Shown: piece after piece, positions 8,790 to 17,692 of the stretch
Numbering within the stretch: position 1 is the stretch's first letter
Layout of the letters: every line of letters begins with the position of its first letter
NCBI RefSeq assembly: GCF_900116605.1
Contig: NZ_FPBC01000008.1
Coordinates: 124,001 to 188,000 of the forward strand
Direction of reading: 5' to 3'
DNA: 64,000 nucleotides
From: Pseudomonas marincola
Lineage (GTDB): Bacteria > Pseudomonadota > Gammaproteobacteria > Pseudomonadales > Pseudomonadaceae
The notes under the pieces: model-generated
What the model was told of the DNA's origin: nothing
Database searches by the model: none
What the model saw: the letters and a program-made list of their open reading frames with translations, nothing else
Position numbers and translations under genes: made by a program

Positions 8790-10889
8790 TTGAAGCAGGA
8801 TCGCAAAAACAGCTTGTCACTCAAACTGCTCAGAATGGTTTTGTTCTCTGCGCTTATCGTGGGTGTCGTTCTGAGTTGTGCGCAAATTGTCTTTGACGCC
8901 TATAAAACGCGTCAGATGGTGACCAATGACGCCAATCGAATTCTCGACATGTTTCGCGACCCTTCCACGCAAGCGGTGTATAGCCTCGACCGCGAAATGG
9001 GCATGCAGGTAGTCGAGGGTCTGTTCAAACATGAATCCGTGCATTACGCGGCGATCGGCCACCCGAATGAGCCGATGCTGGCCGAAAAAACCAGGCCATT
9101 GCTCGACCTGCCAACGCGCTGGTTAACCGACCCGATTCTCGGCAAAGAGCAAACCTACAACACTCAGTTGGTGGGTCGCAGCCCGTATAACGAATACTAC
9201 GGCGACCTGCGCATCACGCTGGACACGGCGGTGTATGGCGCCAACTTCATCACCAACTCGGGCGTGATCTTTATTTCCGGGGTGCTGCGCGCGCTGGCGA
9301 TGGCGTTGGTGCTGTATCTGGTTTACCACTGGCTGCTCACCAAGCCGCTGGCAAAAATCATCGAGAACCTGAGCAATATCAATCCGGACCGTCCGAGCGA
9401 GCACAAGCTGCCGATGCTCAAAGGCCACGAGCGCAACGAACTCGGCCTGTGGATTAATACCGCCAACCAACTGCTCGCCTCGATTGAGCGCAACAGTCAG
9501 CTACGCGACGAAGCCGAGAGCAGCCTGCAACGCATGGCGCAGTTCGACTTTCTCACCGGCTTGGCCAACCGCCAGCAGCTGCAAAGCCAGCTTGATCAGA
9601 TTCTTCAATCCGCAGGACCGGCGCAGCGTCGGGTGGCTGTGCTGTGCGTGGGTTTGGATGACTTCAAGGGCATTAACGAGCAGTTCAGTTATCAGGCCGG
9701 CGACGCTCTGCTGATGGCTCTGGCTGATCGCTTGCGCACCCACAGCAGCCGCCTTGGCACGCTGGCACGCTTGGGCGGCGATCAGTTTGCATTGGTACAG
9801 GCCGGCATCGAGCAGCCTTATGAGGCGGCCGATCTGGCTCAAAGTATTCTCGACAGCCTGGAGTCGCCGTTCCAGGTCGACGGCCAGGACGTGCTGCTGC
9901 GCGCCACCATCGGCATCACCCTGTTCCCGGAAGATGGCGATAACACCGAGCAGTTGCTGCAAAAAGCCGAGCAGACCATGACGCTGGCCAAGTCGCGTTC
10001 GCGTAACCGTTACCAGTTCTACATTGCCAGCGTCGACAGCGAAATTCGGCGCCGGCGCGGGCTCGAAAAGGATTTGCGCGAAGCCCTCTCGCTCAATCAG
10101 TTCTATCTGGTGTTCCAACCGCAGATTGAATACAAGCACAACCAGATCGTCGGGGTTGAGGCGCTGCTGCGCTGGTCTCACCCGGAGCACGGGCTGATTC
10201 CACCGGATCAATTCATTCCGTTGGCCGAGAGTAACGGCCAGATCACCGCTATTGGTGAGTGGGTGCTCGACCAGAGTTGCCGCCAACTGCGTGCGTGGCA
10301 CGACATGGGTTTCAACAACCTGCGCATGGCCGTCAATCTTTCAACCGTGCAGCTGCACCATGCCGAACTGCCTCGCGTCATCAGCAACCTGATGCAGGTT
10401 TACCGCCTGCCGCCACGCAGCCTTGAACTGGAAGTCACCGAGACCGGCCTGATGGAAGACATCAGCACGGCAGCCATGCACTTGCACAGCCTGCGCCGCT
10501 CCGGCGCGCTGATTGCGATTGATGACTTTGGCACCGGCTATTCCTCGCTCAGTTACCTGAAGAGCTTGCCGCTCGACAAGATCAAGATCGACAAGAGCTT
10601 TGTTCAGGATCTGCTGGATGACGAGGACGATGCGACCATTGTGCGTGCCATTATTCAGCTCGGTAAGAGCCTTGGCATGCAGGTGATTGCCGAAGGGGTC
10701 GAGACGGTTGAGCAGGAACGCTACATCATTGCCGAAGGTTGCAATGAGGGTCAGGGTTACTTCTACAGTCGCCCATTGCCGGCGCGTGAGCTAACCCCGC
10801 TACTGCGTCAGGCGCAGCGCAACAGCCCTGGCGCCAAACGAGTCAGCCAAGCTGATGCGCTAGTTGCCCAGGATCCAGGCAAAGCCTAA
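8790..10889 (+). CDS. bifA: Cyclic di-GMP phosphodiesterase BifA (degenerate GGDEF plus EAL)
   Basis: This 699-residue inner-membrane protein has two membrane segments (about 12–35 and 160–185) around a periplasmic domain, then a GGDEF and an EAL domain. The GGDEF active site reads GGDQF, as in BifA, and is not expected to make c-di-GMP. The EAL domain is complete: EALLRW, the E in ELEVTETG, DDFGTGYSSLSYL and the K in LDKIKIDKSF. BifA lowers c-di-GMP and promotes swarming and dispersal. The start is TTG at 8790, with AAGGA eight bases upstream. It follows sodB as in P. aeruginosa. Its last 30 bp overlap the convergent GIDE-domain gene. Confidence 0.92.
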   Translation: MKQDRKNSLSLKLLRMVLFSALIVGVVLSCAQIVFDAYKTRQMVTNDANRILDMFRDPSTQAVYSLDREMGMQVVEGLFKHESVHYAAIGHPNEPMLAEKTRPLLDLPTRWLTDPILGKEQTYNTQLVGRSPYNEYYGDLRITLDTAVYGANFITNSGVIFISGVLRALAMALVLYLVYHWLLTKPLAKIIENLSNINPDRPSEHKLPMLKGHERNELGLWINTANQLLASIERNSQLRDEAESSLQRMAQFDFLTGLANRQQLQSQLDQILQSAGPAQRRVAVLCVGLDDFKGINEQFSYQAGDALLMALADRLRTHSSRLGTLARLGGDQFALVQAGIEQPYEAADLAQSILDSLESPFQVDGQDVLLRATIGITLFPEDGDNTEQLLQKAEQTMTLAKSRSRNRYQFYIASVDSEIRRRRGLEKDLREALSLNQFYLVFQPQIEYKHNQIVGVEALLRWSHPEHGLIPPDQFIPLAESNGQITAIGEWVLDQSCRQLRAWHDMGFNNLRMAVNLSTVQLHHAELPRVISNLMQVYRLPPRSLELEVTETGLMEDISTAAMHLHSLRRSGALIAIDDFGTGYSSLSYLKSLPLDKIKIDKSFVQDLLDDEDDATIVRAIIQLGKSLGMQVIAEGVETVEQERYIIAEGCNEGQGYFYSRPLPARELTPLLRQAQRNSPGAKRVSQADALVAQDPGKA

Positions 10890-11747
10890 CGCACCGGCAA
10901 TACACACCGCCGCGCCCGCCGCTGCCTGCCAGTACAACTGGCGGGCCAGCTCATCTTCACCGGCACACGACAATATGAAGGGCTGCGACTCAAGTGGCTT
11001 GGCCATGTGATGCTGGTCAGGCTTGAGGCTGTCGACACGGTGCAAGTCTTCGGCTTCGAGTTGCGCGGCAAGGCGCACCCGATTCCATTCCTGCTCGTCC
11101 AGTTGGCCATTCCCGTCGGAGTCAAAACGCTGGAGCAAGCCGCTGAAGTCACTCTTCCAGTGACGAATCACCTCGGCCTGACGGCGCTGCAAATCCAGCC
11201 CCTGACGCCCACCGCCACTGCTGCGAAAATCACCAATGGCGTATAACGGCTGGCCAACGTGCAGGCGCTCTTCAATGTAGCGATAGCGCTTGCCCATGCT
11301 CAGGAACGCTGTGAGTCCGGACTTTTGCGGCCCACGCGGATGACGCAAACTGCCCTTCCAGATTTCCCGGGTAACAGGCCTCACTTCAGCGCCCTGCGGA
11401 TTGATCAGGCACTCGCCAGTGCCATCACTGAGCTGCAGCCAACTGTCGCTGACGCCACTTTCAACCGGCCGCCAACTCTTTTTGTTGTCATCGCCAACAT
11501 ACTCTTCGATCCTGAAGCGCCACCACTGGCAAGGCTTGCCGGTTAATGGCGCGATAACTTCAGCGCCTGCACAGGCCTGTAAAACACCGTAGAACTCGAC
11601 ATAGCCTTGTGCGGCCGAGCGAATTTTCGAGGTGGGCGTGTCGAGCAAATGCCGCGCCTGCGCGTAACGCCGCATAAACCACCAGCCGCCCGCCACTGCC
11701 GCCCCGACACTCAGGCCCATGCCGATCCAGGCACCTTCAATTGCCAT
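10860..11747 (-). CDS. GIDE-domain membrane protein with an EF-hand
   Basis: The 295-residue protein has an N-terminal membrane segment (residues 4–25), a GIDE-like domain (about 45–190, including GKPCQWWRFRIEEY and LYAIGDF) and a canonical calcium-binding loop DSDGNGQLDEQEW near residues 208–220. A second membrane segment lies at the C terminus. GIDE domains occur in membrane E3 ligases of eukaryotes; in bacteria no ligase activity is established and no RING is seen here. The gene starts 3 bp after the lemA stop, so they form an operon, and LemA/GIDE pairing is common. Calcium binding is inferred from the loop. Confidence 0.8.
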   Translation of the reverse strand: MAIEGAWIGMGLSVGAAVAGGWWFMRRYAQARHLLDTPTSKIRSAAQGYVEFYGVLQACAGAEVIAPLTGKPCQWWRFRIEEYVGDDNKKSWRPVESGVSDSWLQLSDGTGECLINPQGAEVRPVTREIWKGSLRHPRGPQKSGLTAFLSMGKRYRYIEERLHVGQPLYAIGDFRSSGGGRQGLDLQRRQAEVIRHWKSDFSGLLQRFDSDGNGQLDEQEWNRVRLAAQLEAEDLHRVDSLKPDQHHMAKPLESQPFILSCAGEDELARQLYWQAAAGAAVCIAGALGFAWILGN

Positions 11748-11750
11748 GGA

Positions 11751-12323
11751 CTAACTGAACAGTGATTTGAGGTTGACGTCGGCCTTCTCGGCCTCAGTGA
11801 ATTGCAGCAACTCTGCCGGTTTGAACGCCATCGCCCGGGCGATAAGAACATCCGGAAACTGCTCGATGCGCACATTGTTGAGGTTGACGGACTCGTTATA
11901 CAGCTCGCGGCGATCCGCAATACCGTTTTCCAATCCGCTGATGCGCTGCTGCAAATGCTTGAAGCTTTCGTTGGCCTTCAGCTCGGGATAGTTCTCGGCC
12001 AGCGCAAACAATTGCCCGAGACCGGCGCGCAAACCACTCTCGGCTTTGCCCAACGCCCCGACATCGCCTTGCTGCCGCGCAGTGGAAACCGCCTGACGCG
12101 CATTGATCACCTGCTCAAGCGTGGTGCGCTCGTGCGCCATGTACTGTTTGCAGGTTTCTACCAGCTTCGGCAGCTCTTCGTGACGCTGCTTGAGCAACAC
12201 ATCAATATTCGCCCACGCTTTGCTGACGCCATGCTTGAGCCGAACTAAAGCGTTGTAGAGGGAAATGGCATAAGCCACGAGCAAGACCAATACAACAATC
12301 ACGGCGACGCTAAACAAACTCAT
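11751..12323 (-). CDS. lemA: LemA-family membrane protein
   Basis: The 190-residue protein has an N-terminal membrane anchor (residues 3–22) followed by a helical-bundle domain. The LemA signatures are YNALVRLKHGVSKAWANIDVLLKQRHEELPKLVE, LGQLFALAENYPELKANESF and YNESVNLNNVRIEQFPDVLIA. The biochemical role of LemA proteins is unknown. This is the membrane LemA family, not the GacS kinase that once carried the same name. It is the first gene of a two-gene operon with the GIDE protein and has a good GGAG ribosome-binding site. Confidence 0.92.
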   Translation of the reverse strand: MSLFSVAVIVVLVLLVAYAISLYNALVRLKHGVSKAWANIDVLLKQRHEELPKLVETCKQYMAHERTTLEQVINARQAVSTARQQGDVGALGKAESGLRAGLGQLFALAENYPELKANESFKHLQQRISGLENGIADRRELYNESVNLNNVRIEQFPDVLIARAMAFKPAELLQFTEAEKADVNLKSLFS

Positions 12324-12411
12324 GCGGGTTTCTCCTTAACCTCTGCAATTAGGCAGTAGTGGCATTCTAGCGGCATCGAGACGCTTGCATAGCGTGATAC
12401 TTCACGAGTTT

Positions 12412-12430
12412 TATGCGAATTAATCGCAAC
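12412..12430. promoter_or_regulatory. Second, weaker Fur-box candidate
   Basis: ATGCGAAT and AATCGCAA flank a central T, with TGCGA/TCGCA symmetrical around it. The pattern resembles pseudomonad Fur sites and lies 15 bp upstream of the stronger box. Tandem sites are common at Fur promoters. Confidence 0.4.
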
Positions 12431-12444
12431 AAGGCTTTACAGAT

Positions 12445-12463
12445 AATGCAAATCTTTCGCATT
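12445..12463. promoter_or_regulatory. Fur-box candidate upstream of imelysin gene
   Basis: AATGCAAAT and TTTCGCATT form a 9-1-9 imperfect palindrome (7 of 9 pairs), close to the AATGCGAAT-N-ATTCGCATT form often seen at pseudomonad Fur sites. It lies 64 bp upstream of the imelysin start, where it could cover the promoter. Iron repression is inferred. Confidence 0.6.
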
Positions 12464-12526
12464 ATGTTAGCAATTCGCAAGCAGTTGCTGCTTGTTCATC
12501 ACTTTCAACCAACAAAGGATGTCGTC

Positions 12527-13867
12527 ATGATTCGTCTGCCCCTGGCTTCTGCCAGCCTGCTAGCTATCGCCATTTCCCTCGCCGGTTGTGGCGAAGACAA
12601 GGCACCGGCGACCCAGGCCGCTGCCCCGGCTCCAGCCCCAAGCGCCGCCCCGGCAACTCCGGCAGCCACCAGCAAGGTTGATGAGGCTGCTGCCAAGGCA
12701 GTGGTCAACCATTACGCCGACATCGCACTCGCTGTTTTCAGTGACGCCGCCAGCACCGGTAAAGAACTGCACGCGGCAATCGACGCATTCCTCGCCGAGC
12801 CGACCGATGCCACCCTTAAAGCTGCACGCGAGGCATGGGTTACTGCACGCGCACCGTACATGCAGAGCGAAGTATTCCGTTTCGGCAACCCGGTGGTTGA
12901 CGACTGGGAAGGCCAGCTGAATGCCTGGCCGCTCGACGAAGGCCTGATCGACTACGTAGCCAAAGACTACCAGCACGCGCTGGGTAACCCGGGCGCAACC
13001 GCCAACATCATCGCCAACACTGAAATTCAGGTCGGTGAAGATAAAGTCGACGTGGCTCAGATCACGCCTGAAACATTGGCCAGCCTGAATGAGCTGGGCG
13101 GTTCGGAAGCCAACGTTGCGACCGGCTACCACGCCATCGAATTCCTGCTCTGGGGCCAGGACCTGAACGGCACCAATCCAGGTGCTGGCGAGCGTCCTGC
13201 TTCCGACTTCATCGTCGGTGAAGGCGCCACTGGTGAGCACAACGAACGCCGCCGCGAATACCTCAAAGCCGCTGCCGATCTGCTGGTCAGCGACCTCGAC
13301 GAAATGGTTGCCCAGTGGCAGCCAGGCAAGCCGGACAACTATCGCGCCAGCCTTGAGAAAGACAGCGCTGAGAACGGCATGCGTAAAATGTTCTTCGGCA
13401 TGGGCAGCCTGTCTCTGGGCGAACTGGCCGGTGAGCGCATGAAAGTTTCGCTGGAAGCCAACTCGACTGAAGATGAGCAGGATTGCTTCAGCGACAACAC
13501 CCACAACGCGCATTTCTATGACGCCAAAGGTATCCGCAACATCTACCTCGGCGAATACAAGAAAGTCGACGGCAGCACACTGACCGGCCCAAGCCTGTCG
13601 TCGCTGGTGGAGAAAGTTGATCCGGCAACCGACAAGACCCTGAAAGATGACCTGGCCAACACTGAAGCCAAGTTGCAGGTTATGGTCGACACCGCCGAGA
13701 AGGGCGAGAAGTACGACCAAATGATCGCAGCCGAGAATGCTGAAGGTAACCAGATCGTACGCGACGCAATCGCTGCACTGGTCAAGCAGACTGGCGCCAT
13801 CGAGCAAGCCGCTGGCAAGCTCGGCATCAGCGACCTGAACCCGGATACTGCTGACCACGAGTTCTGA
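12527..13867 (+). CDS. icmP: Imelysin-family lipoprotein (IcmP/IrpA-like)
   Basis: The 446-residue product begins with a lipoprotein signal peptide ending in the lipobox LAGC (Cys21), then an Ala/Pro-rich linker and an imelysin (peptidase M75) domain. The family motif GxHxxE appears as GYHAIEFLLWG. IcmP of P. aeruginosa was described as an insulin-cleaving outer-membrane protein, but imelysins are now tied mainly to iron uptake. AAAGGA sits seven bases before the ATG at 12527; the longer frame from 12413 runs through the Fur-box region and is rejected. A terminator follows, so it may be transcribed apart from the next three genes. Confidence 0.88.
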   Translation: MIRLPLASASLLAIAISLAGCGEDKAPATQAAAPAPAPSAAPATPAATSKVDEAAAKAVVNHYADIALAVFSDAASTGKELHAAIDAFLAEPTDATLKAAREAWVTARAPYMQSEVFRFGNPVVDDWEGQLNAWPLDEGLIDYVAKDYQHALGNPGATANIIANTEIQVGEDKVDVAQITPETLASLNELGGSEANVATGYHAIEFLLWGQDLNGTNPGAGERPASDFIVGEGATGEHNERRREYLKAAADLLVSDLDEMVAQWQPGKPDNYRASLEKDSAENGMRKMFFGMGSLSLGELAGERMKVSLEANSTEDEQDCFSDNTHNAHFYDAKGIRNIYLGEYKKVDGSTLTGPSLSSLVEKVDPATDKTLKDDLANTEAKLQVMVDTAEKGEKYDQMIAAENAEGNQIVRDAIAALVKQTGAIEQAAGKLGISDLNPDTADHEF

Positions 13868-13885
13868 TCGGTCCGTATTATCCAC

Positions 13886-13918
13886 AGCCGGCGCGCGTAA
13901 AGCCCGCCGGCTTTTTTA
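13886..13918 (+). terminator. Rho-independent terminator after icmP
   Basis: AGCCGGC (13886–13892) pairs with GCCGGCT (13906–13912), followed by six T residues in total. It separates icmP from the di-haem gene and implies that the latter has its own promoter in 13919–14042. Confidence 0.85.
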
Positions 13919-14042
13919 TGCCTGAAATTGGTTTGGCCGGCGCGACAAATCGCCCCTAATCGTCTTGGTAACGCAAATCGCTCTTATTTAAATTCAGCCA
14001 AACTGCTAAGATTGCACGCCCTGTTCAACACGGTTCAGCTGA

Positions 14043-15467
14043 ATGTTGGTCACCCTGCGTCAATCGTTTGCACTGCTAGCCATCGGCCTTTCTCTGGGAC
14101 TGAGCGGCTGTGACCAAGCACCACAATTCACCCAGGCTGAACCCGGCGAAGCCCTTTCTGGCGGCAGCGCCACCGTGTTCAAAACCGACCACAATGCGTT
14201 CTCGCTGCCCTCGGCCAATCTCTCGCCGCTGCGCCGTCTCGACTTCAGCGTGGGCAACAGTTTCTTCCGCAATCCCTGGGTCATCGCCCCGGCCACGACC
14301 ATTGCCCGTGACGGCCTTGGCCCGCTGTTCAACACCAATGCCTGCCAGAACTGCCACATCAAGGACGGTCGCGGCCATCCGCCTGCCCCGGGAGCAGTCA
14401 CCGCCACCTCGATGCTGGTACGCCTGTCGATCAGCCCCACGGCGGACCAGGCGGCAATCATCGAACGCATGGGCGTGGTGCCCGAACCAACTTACGGCGG
14501 CCAGTTGCAAGACATGGCCAATCCCGGAGTCGCACCTGAAGGCAAGGTTCGAATGAGCTACAGCCATGAACAGGTCAGCTTCGAAGACGGTTTCACGGTC
14601 GAGTTACGCAAGCCCTCGTTGCAGATTACCCAGCTCGGCTATGGGCCGATGCATCCCGACACCATGATGTCGGCACGTATTGCCCCGCCGATGATCGGCC
14701 TCGGCCTGCTGGAGGCGATTGCCGATAACGACATTCTTGCCAATGCCGACCCGGACGACGCCAACGGTGATGGCATTTCCGGGCGCGCCAATCTGGTGTG
14801 GGATGATGTGCAGGGCAAAACCGTGCTGGGCCGTTTCGGCTGGAAAGCCGGTCAACCCTCACTCAATCAGCAAAATGCCCACGCCTTTGCCGGTGACATG
14901 GGCCTGACCACCAGCCTGCTTCCCCGCGATGACTGCACCGTGGCGCAGCAGGACTGCCTCGACGCGGTTAACGGTGGCGAGCCTGAGGTCACTGACAAGC
15001 TGCTCGGCAGTATTCTGTTCTACAGCCGCAACCTCGCCGTACCGGCGCGTCGCGATGTCGACTCAGCTGAAGTACTGGCCGGCAAGAACCTGTTTTTCCA
15101 AGCCGGTTGCCAGGCTTGCCATACACCCGCATTCACCACCCGCAGCGACGCGGCAGAGGCGGAGTTGGCAAATCAGTCTATTCGCCCATACAGTGATCTT
15201 TTGCTGCACGACATGGGCCCGGGCCTGGCGGATAACCGCCCGGAATTTCTCGCCTCTGGAAGTGAATGGCGCACGCCACCACTCTGGGGAATCGGTCTGA
15301 CCGAAGCCGTTAACGGCCACACCCAGTTTTTACACGATGGCCGCGCGCGCAACCTGCTCGAAGCCATACTCTGGCATGACGGCGAAGCGGCCGATGCCAG
15401 GCAACACGTACTGACCTTTTCTGCCGGTGAGCGCGATGCGCTGCTGGCCTTCCTGAACTCGCTGTGA
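14043..15467 (+). CDS. Di-haem oxidoreductase-family lipoprotein
   Basis: The 474-residue protein has a lipoprotein signal (lipobox LSGC, Cys23) and two c-type haem sites, CQNCH near residue 102 and CQACH near residue 358, as in the DHOR (thiol oxidoreductase-like) family. The protein should sit at the outer or inner membrane facing the periplasm. Its neighbours are two imelysins and a DUF1513 protein, a combination known in proteobacteria and thought to work in iron acquisition, with the haem protein perhaps changing iron redox state. No strong ribosome-binding site precedes the ATG, but the signal peptide supports this start. Confidence 0.87.
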   Translation: MLVTLRQSFALLAIGLSLGLSGCDQAPQFTQAEPGEALSGGSATVFKTDHNAFSLPSANLSPLRRLDFSVGNSFFRNPWVIAPATTIARDGLGPLFNTNACQNCHIKDGRGHPPAPGAVTATSMLVRLSISPTADQAAIIERMGVVPEPTYGGQLQDMANPGVAPEGKVRMSYSHEQVSFEDGFTVELRKPSLQITQLGYGPMHPDTMMSARIAPPMIGLGLLEAIADNDILANADPDDANGDGISGRANLVWDDVQGKTVLGRFGWKAGQPSLNQQNAHAFAGDMGLTTSLLPRDDCTVAQQDCLDAVNGGEPEVTDKLLGSILFYSRNLAVPARRDVDSAEVLAGKNLFFQAGCQACHTPAFTTRSDAAEAELANQSIRPYSDLLLHDMGPGLADNRPEFLASGSEWRTPPLWGIGLTEAVNGHTQFLHDGRARNLLEAILWHDGEAADARQHVLTFSAGERDALLAFLNSL

Positions 15468-15477
15468 GGAGCTGCGC

Positions 15478-16539
15478 ATGATGCGTTCACCATTCACCAT
15501 TGCCCTTGCGGGGTTGGCGCTCAGTGCCTGCTCGCAAACCGACCCGCAACAGACCACCAGTGCAGCGTTGACGGAAGGCGTGTTGGTCCCTGGCTACAGC
15601 AGCTGGGTTGAAACCAATCGCCAACTGGCCAGCAGCGGCGCGGCGTTCTGCGCCGACCAACAGGATTTGGCCACAGCACGTCAGGCCTTCCTCGGCGCAC
15701 AAAGCGCTTGGGCGGGTTTGCAGCCGATGTTGGTAGGGCCGATGGGCGAAGGCAATTTGTCGTGGCAGGTGCAGTTCTGGCCCGACAAAAAGAATCTGGT
15801 CGCGCGCCAGGTCACGGCACTGCTCAACAAGACGCCGCAAGTCACCCCGGCCATCCTCGACAAATCCAGCGTCGTGGTGCAAGGCCTGACAGCGTATGAA
15901 TACGTTCTGTATGACACCTCGATTGACCTTAACGACCCGGCGCAGAAGGCACGTTACTGCCCGCTGCTCACCGCCATTGGCGATCATCAGCAGGCCTTAT
16001 CGACTCACGTGCTGGAGCAATGGCAAGCCGAGGACGGTATTTCGGCGCAACTCAAGACCTTCCCGAATGAGCGTTACGCCGAGCCGACCGAAGCCATCGC
16101 CGAACTGTTACGCACCCAGGTCACGGCCATCGACGGCCTGAAGAAAAAGCTCGGCACGCCAATGGGCCGTCAGTCCAAGGGCACCCCGCAGCCGTATCAA
16201 GCCGAAGCCTGGCGCAGTAATGCCAGCATGAGCAATGTCTCGGCTACGCTGGCCGGTGCCGAGAAAATCTGGCACGGCGCCAACAACGATGGCATCCAGG
16301 CCTTGCTTGGCGATGACAATAAGGCGCTGAAAGACAAGATCGACGCTGCCTATGCCGAGACCCGCGCGCAACTGGCAACGCTGCAACGACCGCTGAGCGA
16401 AATGCTCAAGGACGAACAGGGCCGCAAGTCGCTGAACGACTTCTACGAAACCCTGAACATTTTGCACCGCCTGCACGAAGGCGAGCTGGCGCGAACCCTT
16501 GGCATCCAACTTGGCTTCAACGCAAACGACGGAGACTGA
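15478..16539 (+). CDS. Second imelysin-family lipoprotein
   Basis: This 353-residue protein begins with a signal peptide ending LSAC (lipobox). It has the imelysin fold features WVETNRQLASSGAAF, QSAWAGLQPMLVGPMGEGN and VVVQGLTAYEYVLYD. The usual GxHxxE motif appears as GLTAYEYVLYD, so the histidine is not conserved and classical peptidase chemistry is unlikely. GAGGA lies seven bases upstream and the start is 10 bp after the di-haem gene. It probably binds iron or a partner in the periplasm. Confidence 0.85.
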   Translation: MMRSPFTIALAGLALSACSQTDPQQTTSAALTEGVLVPGYSSWVETNRQLASSGAAFCADQQDLATARQAFLGAQSAWAGLQPMLVGPMGEGNLSWQVQFWPDKKNLVARQVTALLNKTPQVTPAILDKSSVVVQGLTAYEYVLYDTSIDLNDPAQKARYCPLLTAIGDHQQALSTHVLEQWQAEDGISAQLKTFPNERYAEPTEAIAELLRTQVTAIDGLKKKLGTPMGRQSKGTPQPYQAEAWRSNASMSNVSATLAGAEKIWHGANNDGIQALLGDDNKALKDKIDAAYAETRAQLATLQRPLSEMLKDEQGRKSLNDFYETLNILHRLHEGELARTLGIQLGFNANDGD

Positions 16540-17634
16540 ATGAAACGCAGAGCTTTCCTCGGCCTGGGCGGTTTGGCCCTCGCTGCGACCGCAATGGGTG
16601 GCTGGACCCTGATTCACAACGGCCCGCAACCGCTGCTGGTTTCAGCGCGCAATAACGCCGACGGCAAACATTACGCTGTCGGCTATACACTCGACGGCAA
16701 CGAGGTATTCGCCACGCAGGTGAATGAGCGCTGCCACGATGTCGTGCCGCACCCGCAGTTGCCAATGGCCTTGTTTGTCGGGCGTCGCCCCAGCACCGAG
16801 AGCTATCTGATCGACACCCGAACCGGTGAATTGCTGCAGACCCTGACCTCCCCCGCCCAGCGTCACTTCTACGGCCACGGCGCTTTCCATGCCGATGGCC
16901 AGTGGCTGTACGCCACCGAAAATGACACCTCAGAGCCGGGCCGCGGGGTGATCAGTGCTTACCGGTTGCAAGGCAAGCAGTTGATCCGCGACCACGAATT
17001 GTCCACCCACGGCGTTGGCCCGCATCAATTGCTCTGGCTGCCAGACAACGAAACGCTGGTGGTTGCCAACGGCGGCATCCGCACCGAGGCCGAAAGCCGC
17101 GTCGAGATGAACCTCGACTCGATGGAACCCAGCCTGGTGTTGCTCAAGCGCGACGGCACGCTGATCAGCAAAGAGCAGCTGCCAGAGCGCATGAACAGCA
17201 TCCGCCACCTGGCTATTGCTGCCGACGGCACCATTGTCAGCGGCCAGCAGTACATGGGCGAGGTTACTGATAAGGCGCCACTGGTGGCGATCAAGCGCCC
17301 GGGCGAAGCCTTCCAGCCCTTCCCGCTCGGCGAGGAGCAGCGTCTGGTCATGCACCAATACACCGCCAGCGTGGCGATCAACAGTGAGCTGCGCTTGCTG
17401 GCCATGACCGCGCCGCGCGGCAATCGGGTGTTTATCTGGGACCTCGACACGGGCGCTGTGCGCCTTGATGCAGCGCTACCGGATTGCGCCGGCGTCGGCG
17501 CAGTCGAACAGGGTTTTGTGGTCAGCTCCGGTCAGGGCCGTTGCCGTCTGTACGACTGCCGTCAGCCAAAAATCGCCGTACAACCTCTGCAACTTCCCGC
17601 CGGGCTTTGGGACAACCACCTGCGTCTGGCCTGA
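16540..17634 (+). CDS. DUF1513 protein with twin-arginine signal
   Basis: The 364-residue protein starts MKRRAFLGLGGLALAATA, a Tat-type signal (RRAFLG), followed by a beta-propeller-like domain of the DUF1513 family (for example FYGHGAFHADGQWLYATEND and GVGPHQLLWLPDNETLVVANGG). Tat export suggests a folded or cofactor-bearing protein in the periplasm. Its ATG follows the previous stop directly, with GGAGA upstream, so it is coupled to the imelysin gene. A link to iron uptake comes from the operon only. Confidence 0.87.
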   Translation: MKRRAFLGLGGLALAATAMGGWTLIHNGPQPLLVSARNNADGKHYAVGYTLDGNEVFATQVNERCHDVVPHPQLPMALFVGRRPSTESYLIDTRTGELLQTLTSPAQRHFYGHGAFHADGQWLYATENDTSEPGRGVISAYRLQGKQLIRDHELSTHGVGPHQLLWLPDNETLVVANGGIRTEAESRVEMNLDSMEPSLVLLKRDGTLISKEQLPERMNSIRHLAIAADGTIVSGQQYMGEVTDKAPLVAIKRPGEAFQPFPLGEEQRLVMHQYTASVAINSELRLLAMTAPRGNRVFIWDLDTGAVRLDAALPDCAGVGAVEQGFVVSSGQGRCRLYDCRQPKIAVQPLQLPAGLWDNHLRLA

Positions 17635-17650
17635 CGCTCGCCTCTCAACA

Positions 17651-17685
17651 TGACCGTCAGTCGGCGCTCGCTGACTGACGGGTCA
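17651..17685 (+). terminator. Stem-loop ending the imelysin operon
   Basis: TGACCGTCAGTC (17651–17662) pairs with GACTGACGGGTCA (17673–17685), with one bulge. No T tract follows, so it may be a weak or factor-assisted terminator. Confidence 0.55.
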
Positions 17686-17692
17686 TGCGCAT

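Noticed and set aside
12560..13885. 441-codon open frame antisense to icmP
   Set aside because: It is a shadow of a GC-rich gene; the plus-strand imelysin has a lipobox, family motifs and a ribosome-binding site.
13960..13990. A Fur-like site upstream of the di-haem gene
   Set aside because: CGCAAATCGCTCTTATT has some resemblance on the left arm but the right arm does not match; iron control of that operon is inferred only from context.
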